The position numbers and the translations under genes are program-made. A stretch of DNA of 64,000 nucleotides from Aquatica leii (Eukaryota > Arthropoda > Insecta > Coleoptera > Lampyridae), in NCBI GenBank assembly GCA_035610365.1, contig CM069432.1, forward strand, positions 171,738,035-171,802,034. The letters run 5' to 3'. Positions 21,166-33,494 of the stretch are shown here, one piece after another. The stretch's first letter is position 1, and the number at the start of each line of letters is the position of its first letter. The notes beneath the pieces are model-generated. The model did not search any database and was not told where the DNA came from. It saw only the letters and a list, made by a program, of their open reading frames with translations.

Positions 21166-21909
21166 TGTTGAAAATTGGCTCGAAATGTAAACTAAACATT
21201 TATTATTGTTACGTTGGCAACACTGCATTTAAAAAGTTCGTTCTTGTTCTAAGGCAGTTGCTAACCAGCGATGCCAGTTTGTTACATTTGTAACAAATCT
21301 GTTACTTTTCCTAAACATTTGTTACACTGTTACACCTTTTATGGTTTTGTTACGTTTTTAAATAACAAAAGAAATTATATTAAATTTAAAATGCTATCTC
21401 TGCATCTGCGCAATCAGTTACCATGCATATATAGTTAGATCCAAAGATAATGTTAAATCTATCACATATATCTATTATCTTATAGCGTCTATCAAAGGCG
21501 TCTATAGTAACCACAGAACTATCTATAAGCGATCGAAGAATGATAATACAGATTTCTGTTACATTCATGCGAAGTGTGGGCAGTTTCATTCTATCCTCTT
21601 GGTTTATATCAGTTTATATGCTGTTTATATTCAGGTGACTTATTTATCTTTCCGATAGATGGCGTAAAATTGCGCATTATAGATACCTACGGAACCAATA
21701 ATTACAGTTTGTTACGTTTCAATCCGATTTGTTACTTTTTCTGGGCATTTTTGTTACTTCGAAGAAAGATTTTCTGGCACCGCTGTTGCTAACGTCATAG
21801 TGGTTTTGATTGTGTTGACAAGAGTTTTTGTTTTTTTGTTCGTTTTTTATGTTTGCAATAAAAGTGTTTTTCCTAAAATGTAAAATGTTTCCTTTTTAAT
21901 CCGCGAACA
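21166..21909 (+). repeat. Copia 1 3' LTR, interrupted by hAT
   Basis: Matches the 5' LTR except for about five substitutions and the 520-bp hAT insert plus its 8-bp duplication. The purine tract AAGGGAGGG abuts its start. It ends GCGAACA at 21909. Confidence 0.85.
21266..21785. mobile_element. hAT non-autonomous element in the Copia LTR
   Basis: Terminal repeats CAGCGATGCCAG and CTGGCACCGCTG, flanked by a perfect 8-bp duplication TTGCTAAC (21258-21265 and 21786-21793). Both features are diagnostic of hAT transposons. The internal 500 bp contain repeated TTTGTTACTTTT words near the ends and no transposase domain. Confidence 0.9.
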
Positions 21910-22146
21910 TCTTAAAGTTTTAAAGTAAAATCTAACAACCCACACGTATTCGTTTTTGTAATCGATTTTTCCGATGGATTCATTAGGTATTCTATGATCT
22001 AGCAAAAGAAACGTTGCAATGTTGTCATTTCGGAAACTAGCAAATTATTACACGTCTGGAAATCTTGTACACTAAAAGCTTACTATTGTAGCAATGTTAA
22101 CGTTACAGTATTATCGTTTCCCAAAGTAGTAAATGATGCACTTCTC

Positions 22147-23727
22147 CCCAATCAACAAGGAAACATTTTTGAAATGTTTTTTTCAACGTTTTACAAAAGA
22201 TATATTTACAGTTGCAAAGTCAATACTAGAAAAACATTCTAAAAATGTTTAAAAAATATTATTTATAATATTATTTACATATATTTATAATATTTTACAA
22301 ATGTTAAATTAATGTATAAAAATGTATAATCAAACCTTTTTTTAATATTGCAATATGCTTAAGAGCCAGTACTACGATCATGGTATAAATGTAAGTTTAG
22401 TTATACTTGCTTTAATTTTAAAATACTGACATATTTGGCTGTTAGTTTTATTTATACTAACCAATAACACAGCCAATAACGACAGCATTTTACAATCAAA
22501 CTAAGTATTACTTAACTGACATTTATACCATTATTATAGAACCAACCCTAAAATGCTTACAAAAGATAAATAATACAATATTCGTGTACTCTAATACTTC
22601 AATTGGCTGTAAATACATTTGGTGCCTATAACAAAAATTAACACATTAACATAAAAGTAAAACAAACATTATTCATGTAATTACTTTATATTAATTGAGA
22701 TAATTATAATAATGCTCACAAAAGGTTCCAATTAATGAAAAATTTTTCTATTTCATGGATAGGATCCTTCGGAGTGGAAAAACGGCAACAATAAAAACAA
22801 CCTTTATCTGTTGTTAAGGTTTGAACAATAAAGGTTGTTTTTATTGTTACCGTTCCTCCACACCGAACTAACAATCCAAGATTTTGAAAGTTTGTACACA
22901 CAAAATAATGCTGCATTAATATCGGAAAAAATTACATACCAAGATTAATTGGTTATTATGCACGTTCAAATTTCCCATTTGGCCAACATCATATCAACTT
23001 GATAACCTTAAAACATCAGAAAGAATGGAAATCATGAAGTACATAGAATGAACGTTTTAGTGTACCACTGCTGTAACAAATAACATTATACTTCAGCAAA
23101 ACTGCTTGCAACAAAAAAACAAATACAAACGTACCATACCTCATAATAAATTCTGATTTATACTAAAAGTATCTATTTGAGTTCCACTAGAACGCAAATT
23201 AGAAAACCATTAAACTAATACACTAAAAATACATTACACAGCATAGCGAGTAATACCATGGAAATTGTTGATTCGTTGAAGCTTAAAATATAATACAATT
23301 AAATATACAAAATCGCCATTTTTTCACGCAGATAGTACGTGCTGGTACTTTGCGCAAACGCGGTTATTAAGTACTTAATTCAAATTTGCAAGAAAGTTTT
23401 TAGAAAAACGAAAAGGTTTAATATGTATATTTATTAATAATATGTAACAAAATTGTACATAATTGTGTTTTTGTTACAATATATAAAAGAAAAAAGTGTA
23501 TAGGTGAAAGCAAGCAAAAGTATAATTTCTAATAAAGTAAAAACGTTGTTTATGTTACTAAAAAATGTTTTAGAAAACATTTTAAAAATATTTCAGTATC
23601 AATGTTTAAATGAAATATTTTTAAAACGCAACATAAATATTTTTTTGAAAAACATTTTTTATTTCGACTATTTTAAAACGTTGTAACGTTTTTAAAACAT
23701 GAAAAAAACGTTTCCTTGCTGATTGGG
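22147..23727. mobile_element. CCC-type element E, copy 1
   Basis: Ends CCCAATCAACAAGGAAAC and, inverted, CCCAATCAGCAAGGAAAC, flanked by TC on both sides. Subterminal zones (22160-22330 and 23540-23715) repeat AAACATTTTTAAAATGTTT-like words. The interior shows no readable gene. Its right two-thirds are duplicated at 23766-24756. Other pieces of this family lie at 32723-32921, 57060-57235 and 63451-63650. Confidence 0.75.
22769..22865. repeat. Hairpin insertion in element E copy 1
   Basis: Inverted arms of about 38 bp, ACGGCAACAATAAAAACAAC and its near-complement, enclose a loop of about 20 bp. The tandem copy at 23766-24756 lacks it at the matching place (about 23960), so it is probably a later small insertion. 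Confidence 0.6.
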
Positions 23728-23765
23728 TCATTACGTTTCAGTAACATTCAATGCTTAGTGGGCTT

Positions 23766-24756
23766 CAACTGAATTTATACCATGATTGTAGAACCAGCCC
23801 TAAAATGCTTAGAAAAGATAGAAAATACAATCTTTGTATACTCTAAATACTTCAATCTAATGTAGCTGCAAACGCATTTGGTGCTCTATCACAAAAAATA
23901 ACAGATTAATATAAGCAAAACAACAAATTATCTATGTACCTCTGTGTAAAAACAAAAACCAGAACAACTAACATACCAAGATTTTGAAATTTGGTGCACA
24001 CAAAAATGTTGTATCCATATCAGAAAAAATTACATACCAAGATTAATTACTTATTGTGCACCTTCAAATCTCCCAATTGGCTAACCGTGTCAATTTGATG
24101 ACCATAAAGTATCACAAAGAATGGAAATCATAAGTACATCAAATGAATATGTACCACCGTAACAAATAATATTACACTTTAGCAGAACTTTCTTACAACA
24201 ACAAACTTACCAGCATAATAAATGCACGCTTTGCTGAGATATACTAAAAGTATCTATTTGCGTTTCACTAGAACGTAAATTAGAAAAACGTCAAAACTGA
24301 TACACTAACAATTCATTACACAGTATAGCGAGTAATACCATAAAAATTGTTGATTTGTTGAAACTTAATATATAACGCAATTATGCAAGACTAACACAAC
24401 TGCCTTGCGCCATGCTTTGATCACGCAGAAACTGGTACTTCCGCGCGGTTATTAAGTACTTAATTCAAATTGGCAAGGAAGTTTTCAGTAAAACGAAAAG
24501 GTTTAATACGTATTTTTAATAATATGTAACAAGATTTTATATAATTGTGTTTTTGATACAATATATATAAAAGAAAAAAGTGTATAGGTGAAAGCAAGCA
24601 AAAGTATCATTTATAATAAAGTAAAAACATTTTTTATTTTACTAAAAAATGCTTTAGATAACATTTTTAAAATATCTCAATATCAATGTTTAAATGAAAT
24701 ATTTTTAAAATGCAACAAAAAACAATTTAAAAAAAAACGTTTTCTTGCTGATCAGG
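23766..24756. mobile_element. Element E, copy 2 (left end missing)
   Basis: Similar throughout to about 22510-23727, for example 'TTATACCATGATTGTAGAAC' against its counterpart at 22520, and the right terminus CTTGCTGATCAGG against CTTGCTGATTGGG. The left terminal repeat is absent. It lies in tandem with copy 1, with only about 40 bp between. Confidence 0.65.
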
Positions 24757-26402
24757 CAATAGTCATAAGACAATTATGTATTGCATCATAATAAACAGAA
24801 CATAAATGATATTACAGATACAATTAATTCTTTACTGTAATTATTGACACAAATCTATAACAGTTTCTTTCGTTACGCTTATGAAAACTACTACATCAGT
24901 GGCGGCTGGTCCGTAAGGGTTCTAAGGCGCAAGACCCCAAGACGTTTTTAAAAACAAAAAAACGTACAAATTATTATGAGTTAAAATATTTAAACATATC
25001 AATAGGGAATAAGTATCGTATATACTTTTTATCACTCTAAAACATTAATTTAATATGGTCGTAATTCAAAGCAACGTATATTAAATAGGTATTTCTTTAT
25101 ATTCGGGCTACAGTTATTTGAGTCCATGGCTGTACATGTAGCAGAACATTCTAACGTGATGTCGCGACGAGATTTCATATGCAGTTTTAACATGCGAAAG
25201 GGCTCGCGTGTTTTTAGCCCGCGATGGATTCAATTCAGTAATAATGAAGCGGTAAGAGTTGCACGATGTGTTCTAAGTGAAATGGTATATATATTTTGTC
25301 GTACGTAATTTTTGAAATATGCAAAAAACGAGTGTACATTTTTTTAAATGAATTTGTAAAGCAGTTCGTTGGTTGAAATAAAATCTCTCAGAAAGCTATA
25401 TAAATACCGCATTACAGTTTTATCGAAAAAACAATAAAATTAAGTTGAGTCATACTATGTTAATAATCGTCTCTTTAGTAGCTTTATTAATATCAAATTT
25501 CAATTCACATAAAACAAAATCCGTGGTGTCCGATTGAAAGCAGTAAATTAAAAAAACAACGCAATTATTATTGCTTTATTGGCAAAATGCAAAATTTTTT
25601 AATTATTAAAAAAAATGCAAAATGCATTATTTCTGGTTTTTGATAAAGCTGTCATTTGTAAAATCACGAAACCAGGAGAAATAGATTTCAAACTCCAAAT
25701 TTTTAAACTGCAAACCCGGACAATTTTTATAAATTATTATAATATAAATTCAATCATGGAAAATTTTAATTATTCAGTACAATATACTATTATACCTACG
25801 TCAAAAAAATTTCTGAAAAAATCTGCTAAAAAGTGTATGTGTTCATTGTTTTTGTATTCACTATTAACAATAGACAAATGTATCATGTACATACATATAT
25901 TGTAAGTAACTTAAAGATAGTTTCAAAGTTAATCCATAAAAAACAAATATTACATTTTAAACCAAAAACCTAGAAACGATTTTCTATATTAAATGTAAAA
26001 GTAAACATACATAATTATTATGATTCCCCATGCACCAGAAATGACCTATGACGTTAATTTAACGTAATTCTTGTTTCCTTATATTACCTTTAAAACGACA
26101 TAATGTACAAATAACGTTAAAAAATACATTATTTTTAAGCCATAACCATGCTAACACGAACTTCGTGCGCATATCTACGAATAAGATACGAGTCCACGCC
26201 CAAAGTCAACATGAACGCCATAATTACTTTGCATTTCGTGTTAAGTTAATAATTTGTTTAGTATGTAGTAATATGAATTCCAATTTTTTAACATAAGTCT
26301 CAATTTCTTATTGTGCTAAACTTAACTTGTGACATAATATTTGTGATACAGTGTGCCGTACCTATGTTACAATTTGACTACGTTTATTTGTGAGAATTGT
26401 TT
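24757..26402. other. Non-coding AT-rich DNA
   Basis: No supportable gene. A CAGTGGCGGCTGGTCCG string at 24899, in a small GC-rich island, resembles a hAT end but has no partner. The open frames here are short and without recognisable motifs. Confidence 0.35.
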
Positions 26403-26508
26403 TTATACTTTTAGGAAACATTTGTTATACTTTTAGGAAACATTTGTTATACTTTTAGGAAACATTTGTTATACTTTTAGGAAACATTTGTTATACTTTT
26501 AGGAAACA
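26403..26508. repeat. 22-bp tandem repeat, about five copies
   Basis: The unit ATACTTTTAGGAAACATTTG plus TT repeats with exact 22-bp spacing from about 26405 to 26508. The copies are nearly identical; the last diverges at its end. A young minisatellite. Confidence 0.9.
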
Positions 26509-27534
26509 TCAGATAATTGACTAGTTGACGAAGGTATGCTATAATACAGTGATACTGAATTATGCTTTTAACAGCAATGGAAAGAACGAACAAAACATTT
26601 GTTTCGAAACTAATTAGAATGGAGATGTTTAATTTGGAAACTGAAGGATTTTGTGCTCATACTGTATTGGAGAATACTGAATCATTTATTTGTTAAGGGA
26701 AGTTACACGTAAGTCTTGCACTTTTTCTTTTCGTATAAATCAAATCATAGCTTAATTTATTTGTAGATTCAGACTACGTATGACATTCTCAAATGGTCTT
26801 AACGATAATACAAGAAACAATAATATCTGTTTTGTCAGGTAACTATAATAACTTATTTCAAATCAAGTTGAATCAACTGAAATGTAGCATGTTTTAGTTC
26901 AACATTTAAGTATTTTTTGTTTATTTTGTATATGGAAAACGCAAATAGCTAAATTGGCAACTAATGATTAAGGTCTACAAGTAATAAAAAAACCTCGAAA
27001 CATTATGGAAGTATGATGAAAACATATTAAGTAGGTATTAAAATAAATAAAATAATTTAAAACGAACTTTTTTTTAGATCTTCAGAAAATGGAAAAACTT
27101 CAAAAACAAAACGCTCATAATCTCTTTAATCTGGAAAGTTATACATTACTGTAATTAAATATGTAAGTCTTATATATTATATTTTCTTTTCGCCTACTCA
27201 TAATGTTTAATTGTTCATAAATTAGTTCAACACGTCACTTATTTTATTTATATTTTAATCTAAAATTAAAAATAATATAAATTTAACGCTTTTCCGTTTT
27301 TGATTGCATTTGTATCTTGTATGAGTTAATGTGAAACATGATAATTATAACAGTTCTTTAATACTTTGCAAATTGTAAGAAAAGTTTGTATATACTTTTT
27401 GTAATATATCTTGAATATAATTTTATTATGTATATTGTTTGATTTATGGACATTCTACAAGGATGTCCAGTGTAATAATAATATACATGGTAATAAAAGC
27501 GTTATATAACTAACGTTATACGACCCCGGTTTTT
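26509..27534. other. Non-coding AT-rich DNA
   Basis: No gene or repeat recognised, apart from ACGTTAT/TAACGT words that begin near 27498 and belong to the element A end. Confidence 0.35.
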
Positions 27535-27637
27535 TTGTCGTAATTATACCGTAAATATTACGTTATGCATATAACGTAATAGAGGCGATCCAGTAACGTT
27601 AAAATGATCTAAGAATAACGTGATCTGGTTGCCTGGA
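27535..27637 (-). repeat. Right end of CCC-type element A (candidate)
   Basis: On the minus strand this reads CCAGGCAACCAGATCACG and continues with the same order of words as 1974-2075 over about 100 bp. The outermost bases (GCCTGGA, where GCCTGGG would match) and the flank (AT) are altered, so the pairing is not proven. It may close the element that starts at 1974, or be a separate inverted copy. Confidence 0.45.
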
Positions 27638-27836
27638 ATCGTAAATTACAACAAAAATTATCTTATTATTATCTTTGAAACATTTTTGCAGTCAAGAAAA
27701 AATCTAAAAATTTTAACACGTAAAGTGCATGTATCATACACAATAATTAGCATTAGTGTTCTCTCAATAAATCACTAAGACAAAGACTAAGCCAAGAAAA
27801 GTTTGAAATAAAATCTCGCGGAAGCCCAAGTTGTAA

Positions 27837-28015
27837 CCCTAATAGCACAAAAATGTCCTATTGACTTCCAATGAATGTCTTTTCATGGACACCTAAACGT
27901 TTTTAGAACCTCCATAAAAGATCCAAAGTAAATACTACGAACGTCCATAGTACGGTTACTTTGGCACTGAGTTGGACATCTAAAAAACGTCCATAATACT
28001 TCCAGTCCTATTTTC
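27837..28015 (+). repeat. Solitary CCC-type end with GTCCAT repeats
   Basis: Starts CCCTAATAGCACAAAAATGTC, close to the element H terminus CCCATATAGCACAA. Within 170 bp there are six or more GTCC or GGAC words (such as GTCCATA and GGACAT) in both orientations. No right end was recognised downstream. Confidence 0.4.
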
Positions 28016-31000
28016 ACTGTTCATACGTTACAAAATTAGATACAAGAATTTATTAAAAAAGCATTAAAAGGGGCGTTTAATTCACGCTGGTTAAAAGATG
28101 GCGCCACAGTATAATTTTAAACCAATTTTCTATACAAGCTTACTGCATTTACATACAAAATTTAAGAAATCTGATCAAAGAATATGATTCTCTACATGTT
28201 ACTTCAGGGAACCTCCTATTCTGGAATCATAAATCTAATTAACACAGAAATAAATTGAAGTCAAATTTGAGTATTTTTGAAATTTTTTTAACAAACTTGG
28301 AAAATTTTGAGATATACATAACCCGAATCAATCCTTAAAAAGCCTATATTTCAATTAATAGTACGACATCGTAAGTAATACCTGAAATATGTTGTATAGA
28401 AGATTAGCGACTTAATTTTAGGTTATATCACTAAAATGTTTCTAACAACAAAGTGTAGCCATTTATTAAAAGAGGGCGCTAACAACTTTGAGCTACGTAT
28501 TAAATATATGAAGCTACTCTAAAATAGTTGCAAAACCTTCCGTATAGAGGGTTCTAATTTCAACTTTAAAGAATTTACAAAGGTAAAAGCGGTTCAAATA
28601 TTTCACGTGTGTATAACAGATTCTTTGTTTTCATAAGACAGTCAGTGATATCAGTAATATTCAAATTTCTACTATAATAAAATGATAAACCTTTGCTTTA
28701 TTCAAAATAAAAGTTTGTATCTGGAAGCGAACATGCTTATCTGTTCGAAGTTTTGAAATTATATATATATATATATGTATAATTATACAAAACTGCATTA
28801 AATTACTAAACATATATAGTTTTTAAACTATCTGAAAAAGTAGCGACCCACCCAAAGGATTTAGCAAGTGTGTGTCAATGGTTGAAAAAGTGTAAGCGTA
28901 TTACTAAATTCTAAATAGTAACAAACATCAAACCGTTGACTATCAAACGTAAAATAGTAAATGTATTATTTATGAAATAAATCAAGCGACCTTTATATTT
29001 TAGTGGAAACAGTTAGCTGAAGAAAAACCTTTTAAAAAGGTTTCTGCAAAATGCCCATTAGTGGCATCTAACCATGCATAAGTGCCTAAAATATTCACCA
29101 TGTATGCATTACAGCGCCATCACTAAGTTTTCTTTAGTAATTCTTTATAATACAACGACTTATAGAATTTATAATACAATGTAATGCCAGAAAAAAAATT
29201 TTAAAAAATTTAATTTTTAAAAATTGATTACACATTTCATAAAATAATATTATAAACGACAATAGTAACTTAATAATTACTTAAAAAATGTTTTAAAAGT
29301 AAAATAAGAACATACACAATAATATTCTTTATTTAAAAATGAGAAACAAAATAATTGAATTGTTACCACAAAATAATCTTGTAGCTCTTATTCTGATTCT
29401 TCCATTTACTTCGCCTCTCTTACTTCTGAGTTTCTGATCCACGAATTAATCTCGTCTTCTATTCTTATCTTGATTGAATTTTTTGGTAATGGATTTCATC
29501 AAACACCTTTAAATTTTAATAATAATTATTTAAAAATATGTCTTATGCAATATTTGTATTTATAAAAACTAACTACAATTATTGTTTCGACTGTATAATC
29601 TTAATTGTTAGTCACTATCAGCTAATAAATTGCAACTATTTAAATCTACCGTAAGATTTTTTAATTATTTTTTTTAAGCACGCGCGTTTTCCACTACTAT
29701 GTGAATATGTTACACTTTTCCCAACTTTATTTCTAAGTATTTACAATAATTTTTATGCTTATATAAATAAAAAAATGTATTTCTTAAAATAATCATACGT
29801 TAGACGATCTGGTTTACGAACATGGCGAGCCGGTCTATTCTTTAAGCCGGCCGATTTTTTAAAATTGTCGACAGATGGCGGACCTAGTAAATTGTAGACA
29901 TACCGCTATTTCTCAAATACAGCTAAATTAGTTTTTATACGGCAACTTTTTATATGGATATTAATAAAAAAAACTATAGTTTAGGTCAAGGAATGTTTAA
30001 AATTTCCTGTATTGTTCTCTTTCTAGGTTTTATTTAATATTAAACCTAATCAATTTTTAAATTTTTTTACTCTTTATTTTAAAATGTAAACATTCTAAGA
30101 CCAACGGCGCATTAAGCCAATGTTAAATCTAAAATTTTACTTTACATTTCTTTAAAATAACTTCAGGAATGTGAAATTTAACATTTTCTAACCTAAAATT
30201 TGGTTTAATGAGTTTTTGCTATTTTATGGTAACAATATATAGTTGAGCTTTATGTGACCAGATGGTGATAGTGTTTTTTCTGAATAGCGTACAGTTCGTA
30301 CAATTACTGTCTACTAGAGGGCAAGTTTGCGTTACAGTTTTCTACTGTTAATAATAAATCTTGACTAAAATATATTCATTCTTGTAGTATGTATTTCGTG
30401 ACGTTGAATGTCACATGATACCGTATAGTAGTCGATAGTAGTCAAACAGATGTTTGGCGTGGAATGCACCACGATTTACAGAAACTTGATATTTTGCTGA
30501 TAAAAGAATCAAATTTCTTAATACTATAAGTGTGATGTTGATAAAAAATACATCTTTAGTAATTTTTATTTTATGATTTATTTATACAACACTTCTTTAA
30601 ATACATTATCAGTTGTCGATCAATCGATCATATACAAAATACTGATCGCGAGGATAGATCACTTATAAAATAACTACCGTAACGAATTTTACCTGAAATA
30701 TTTACTTTACTGAAATGTTTTTTAGGTATGCAGGTAATTAATTGTTTAAAAAAAATCGTAAAATTGTGTCTAAGTAAGATATTGTTATAAAGCAATAAGC
30801 ATAAAAGAATTTAAAACTACTACTGATTTTGTAATAAAAAAATATTCACATTTAAGTTTTAAGTTAATGGATCACTTGAAACAAAAACTTGTGTGATTTT
30901 AATTACATTAAACGAACTTATTCAAACTTTAAAAAAAATCCATTGTTTCAGTGATAGAGCAGCCAGTCAAAACAAAATTAAAAAAAATTATAAATATTAT

Positions 31001-32205
31001 TATGTAGACGACTATGGAATAGAGACAGTGTCATTTGTTTGCTACTTCTCACGGCAAAACCCATGTGATAAGAAAGCTTAGAACAAACTGCAGATCATCA
31101 TATATTAATATTGTAAAGCCAATAGATCATGTCTTCTAATAAAAAATATTTTATGTAAAAAACATCAATATGAATATTTTTCCATCATGTTATTTACCTC
31201 ATAATTTCAATAAAAGTAAAAACATAATTTCACATGTAAAAAACATTTAACTCTACTTGCTATACCGTAAGATAGAAATAAAATCGATAAAACTAAACTA
31301 AATTGCATAAGCATATAACTAACGTAGTGTTTTATAAATTTTTACACAAAAAAGTAACCAACTGCGAATAATATTATTATAAAAAAAATACCTAGATTTT
31401 TGGTTTAAAATAACCTGTACACACGCTAAGAGTGAAAATAGCAGCACTGCAAATGTAAACATTTGAACTTTAAAGCAAAAACTAAAGATCCTGTGAGTTT
31501 CATATTTTTATCTAACATTAGACACGCTCATATTCTAGCCTGAAAATGGCAATTCTTAGAATTTCAAGCAGATATTTTTTCCACAAATAGTGGACTGTTT
31601 TGATCAGTTGTTGGGTTTATATCCTCTAGAATATGTACACTTATTTTTTTACACAAATAAATTTTTATGGTAAAAACTTGATAATTTATCAATTAAGTTA
31701 AACAGATTATTTATTGCAACTGATCCACGTTCTTGAGTACCTTTTCTCTTTTTTTTTAATTTTTTCTATGTAAAAAAGATGGATGCATTTTTTACCACTT
31801 CCAATTCAAGCTTTTACGATTTCAGGGACAAATTTGTTTGGAACTGTTTTACTTGTTCTTATCAATACTACGGTTACAACACGTGTTATATTACTAGCGA
31901 TTTACTCAAATTTACAAAGAATCCATTCATTTTGTATAACATAAAATAAATCCAAGAAAAATTTATTATCGTGTTTTATAGTTTTGATAATCAGCATATA
32001 TCATATTACTAGATTAATAGTATTAGTCAAGTGTTAGTAACCTGAGGTGATGCCATCTACTGAATACTAGCACAAAGGTGTGTAATAAAAGTAGCAAAAA
32101 GTTATCTGCTTGTTTATAGCCATCTAGTGTTTTGATTTTTGTTAGCGTATTAAAAATTATATTAAAGCGATAGCAGCGCCACTGTATATTTATAACAGAA
32201 ACACA
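28016..32205. other. Four kilobases of non-coding AT-rich DNA
   Basis: No coding frame with recognisable motifs, no clear inverted repeat ends, no RNA gene. There is an AT dinucleotide run at about 28760. A GC-richer patch at 29810-29890, ending GACAGATGGCGGACC, stands out but was not identified. Confidence 0.35.
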
Positions 32206-32436
32206 CTATATAAACGGCCCTCTTAAACGCACTTCACTTTCATTGTTCACTATATCGTTATCATTATTAATTACAATTACATCATTTTTGTTTTCTACAG
32301 TTGGTGATTCGGATATCGAAGGCATTGGAACATACTTTAACATTTGATTACAATGTCTTTTCCATTCAGAATCACCTACTTTTACAACGTATAAGTTTCC
32401 TATAAAGAAAGTATAGCGATCGCAATTTTTTTTCAA
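32206..32436 (-). pseudogene. C-terminal fragment of a Gypsy-type polyprotein
   Basis: The fragment reads 'LYVVKVGDSEWKRHCNQML' followed by an acidic, Asn-rich tail ending 'EVRLRGPFI'. The V-K-V-G-x-x-W-K-R-H-x-x-Q string is the usual end of Ty3/Gypsy integrases. Nothing upstream matches the rest of a pol gene, so it is an isolated remnant. Confidence 0.5.
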
Positions 32437-32700
32437 AAAATTTTTTTTGAAGAATTTTACGTTTCAAGGTCTCCTGAATCAAAAAAACCTATTTTTGGCA
32501 AAAAAATTGTGTGTGTGTGTGTGTGTGTGTGGAATCACCTACTTTTACAACGTATAACTTACTGCCTATTTTGACTTTCCTATAAAGAAAGTATAGCGAT
32601 CTCAATTTTTTTCAAAAAATTTTTTTTGAAGAATTTTACGTTTCAAGGTCTCCTGAATAAAAAAAAACCTATTTTTGGCAAAAAAAATGTGTGTGTGTGT
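32358..32700. repeat. Tandem duplication ending in (GT)n
   Basis: A unit of about 170 bp with 'TTTCCTATAAAGAAAGTATA', 'ACGTTTCAAGGTCTCCTGAA' and 'CCTATTTTTGGCAAAAA' occurs twice in direct orientation. Each copy ends in a GT run (about 32511-32531 and 32690-32700). It reads like a dispersed repeat with a microsatellite tail. The first copy overlaps the start of the Gypsy-type fragment. Confidence 0.7.
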
Positions 32701-32722
32701 ATTCCAATTATTTTTACAGTTT

Positions 32723-32921
32723 CCCAATCTACAAGGAAACATTTTTGAAATGTTTTTTTCAACGTTTTACAAAAGATATATTTACATTTTTAAAAACATT
32801 GCAAAAACGTCTTAATGGCCAGAATTACGTTGCAAGGTCAATGTTAGAAAAACATTCTAAAAATGTTTAAAAAATATTATTTATAATATTATTTATATAT
32901 ATTTATAATATTTTACAAATG
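32723..32921 (+). repeat. Element E left end, truncated at a Penelope fragment
   Basis: Starts CCCAATCTACAAGGAAAC and follows element E copy 1 (22147-22310) closely. It stops at about 32921, where Penelope reverse transcriptase sequence begins. No right end follows the Penelope remnant. Confidence 0.65.
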
Positions 32922-33130
32922 CTTCAGTCGTTAATACTTTAATAACACGATCCAAACGTTTAACAGATTCAGAAAATTATAATGTAGAAATTAACTATCT
33001 AAAGGAAGTCTTAATGTGTAACGGATACTCGCACAATGTAATAATGAAAGCAATCAGGAAACAATCAGGTAAAGCAAACTCTTCAATTCAAGAAGATAAT
33101 CCAATTACAAAAGCTTACCTACCTTATATC

Positions 33131-33364
33131 TCTTAAGGATATAGATTAAGAAAGCGTTAAACACGATCGTGACTATTTAATGAGTAAATAAAGTAATTAC
33201 AGCTTTACATGAAAAATGCTTAACACTACGTTTTAATAACATCTACATTCACCGAGTAACTACAACAGCACAGACTCTATATGTTGCACATTATTTGTAC
33301 TCAATTATATGCGCGCGCAACTTTATTTTATTATACAGAGTTTATGAATATATATTATCCAACA
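33131..33364 (-). repeat. Copia 2 3' LTR
   Basis: In the minus orientation it runs from TGTTGGATAATATA to CTTAAGA. It is identical in length and sequence to 37444-37677. The purine tract GGGGGAG lies just inside it. Confidence 0.92.
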
Positions 33365-33494
33365 CTCCCCCGTATTCTGAACTCTCTATATATCGAGTTA
33401 AACAAAAACAAATGTTCTTACATATAAAGTTCAAATCTATAGATCACAAATATAAAACTACGTACATACTTAACTAAGAATGAACAAATCAAAT

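Larger units (their letters stand above)
5180..21909 (+). mobile_element. Copia LTR retrotransposon 1, with five top-level insertions
   Basis: The 5' LTR (5180-5395) and 3' LTR (21166-21909, itself interrupted) begin TGTTGAAAATTGG and end in CA. They differ at about five sites over 216 bp. The 3' LTR is preceded by a purine tract (AAGGGAGGG). Gag, protease, integrase, RT and RNase H follow in Copia order. They are broken by insertions at 6888-8595, 9107-12090, 13558-15507 and 15825-20761 (which contains 17901-20663), plus a hAT element in the 3' LTR. Removing them gives an element of about 4.9 kb. The 5-bp flanks (ACCCA left, TCTTA right) do not match, so the expected target duplication is missing. 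Confidence 0.9.

Noticed and set aside
21386..21589. 67-residue minus-strand frame inside the hAT element
   Set aside because: No hAT transposase motif; the element is too short to be autonomous.
22716..22916. 66-residue minus-strand frame through the hairpin in element E
   Set aside because: It runs through an inverted-repeat insertion that copy 2 lacks, so it is not conserved coding sequence.
24899..24930. CAGTGGCGGCTGGTCCG string resembling a hAT terminus
   Set aside because: No inverted partner and no 8-bp duplication seen, so I did not list it as an element.
25126..25308. 60-residue frame with a relatively GC-rich start
   Set aside because: No family motif, no splice context, and normal for chance in 64 kb.
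25615..25905. 96-residue frame, Lys- and Ile-rich
   Set aside because: Composition matches AT-rich background; no conserved motif recognised.
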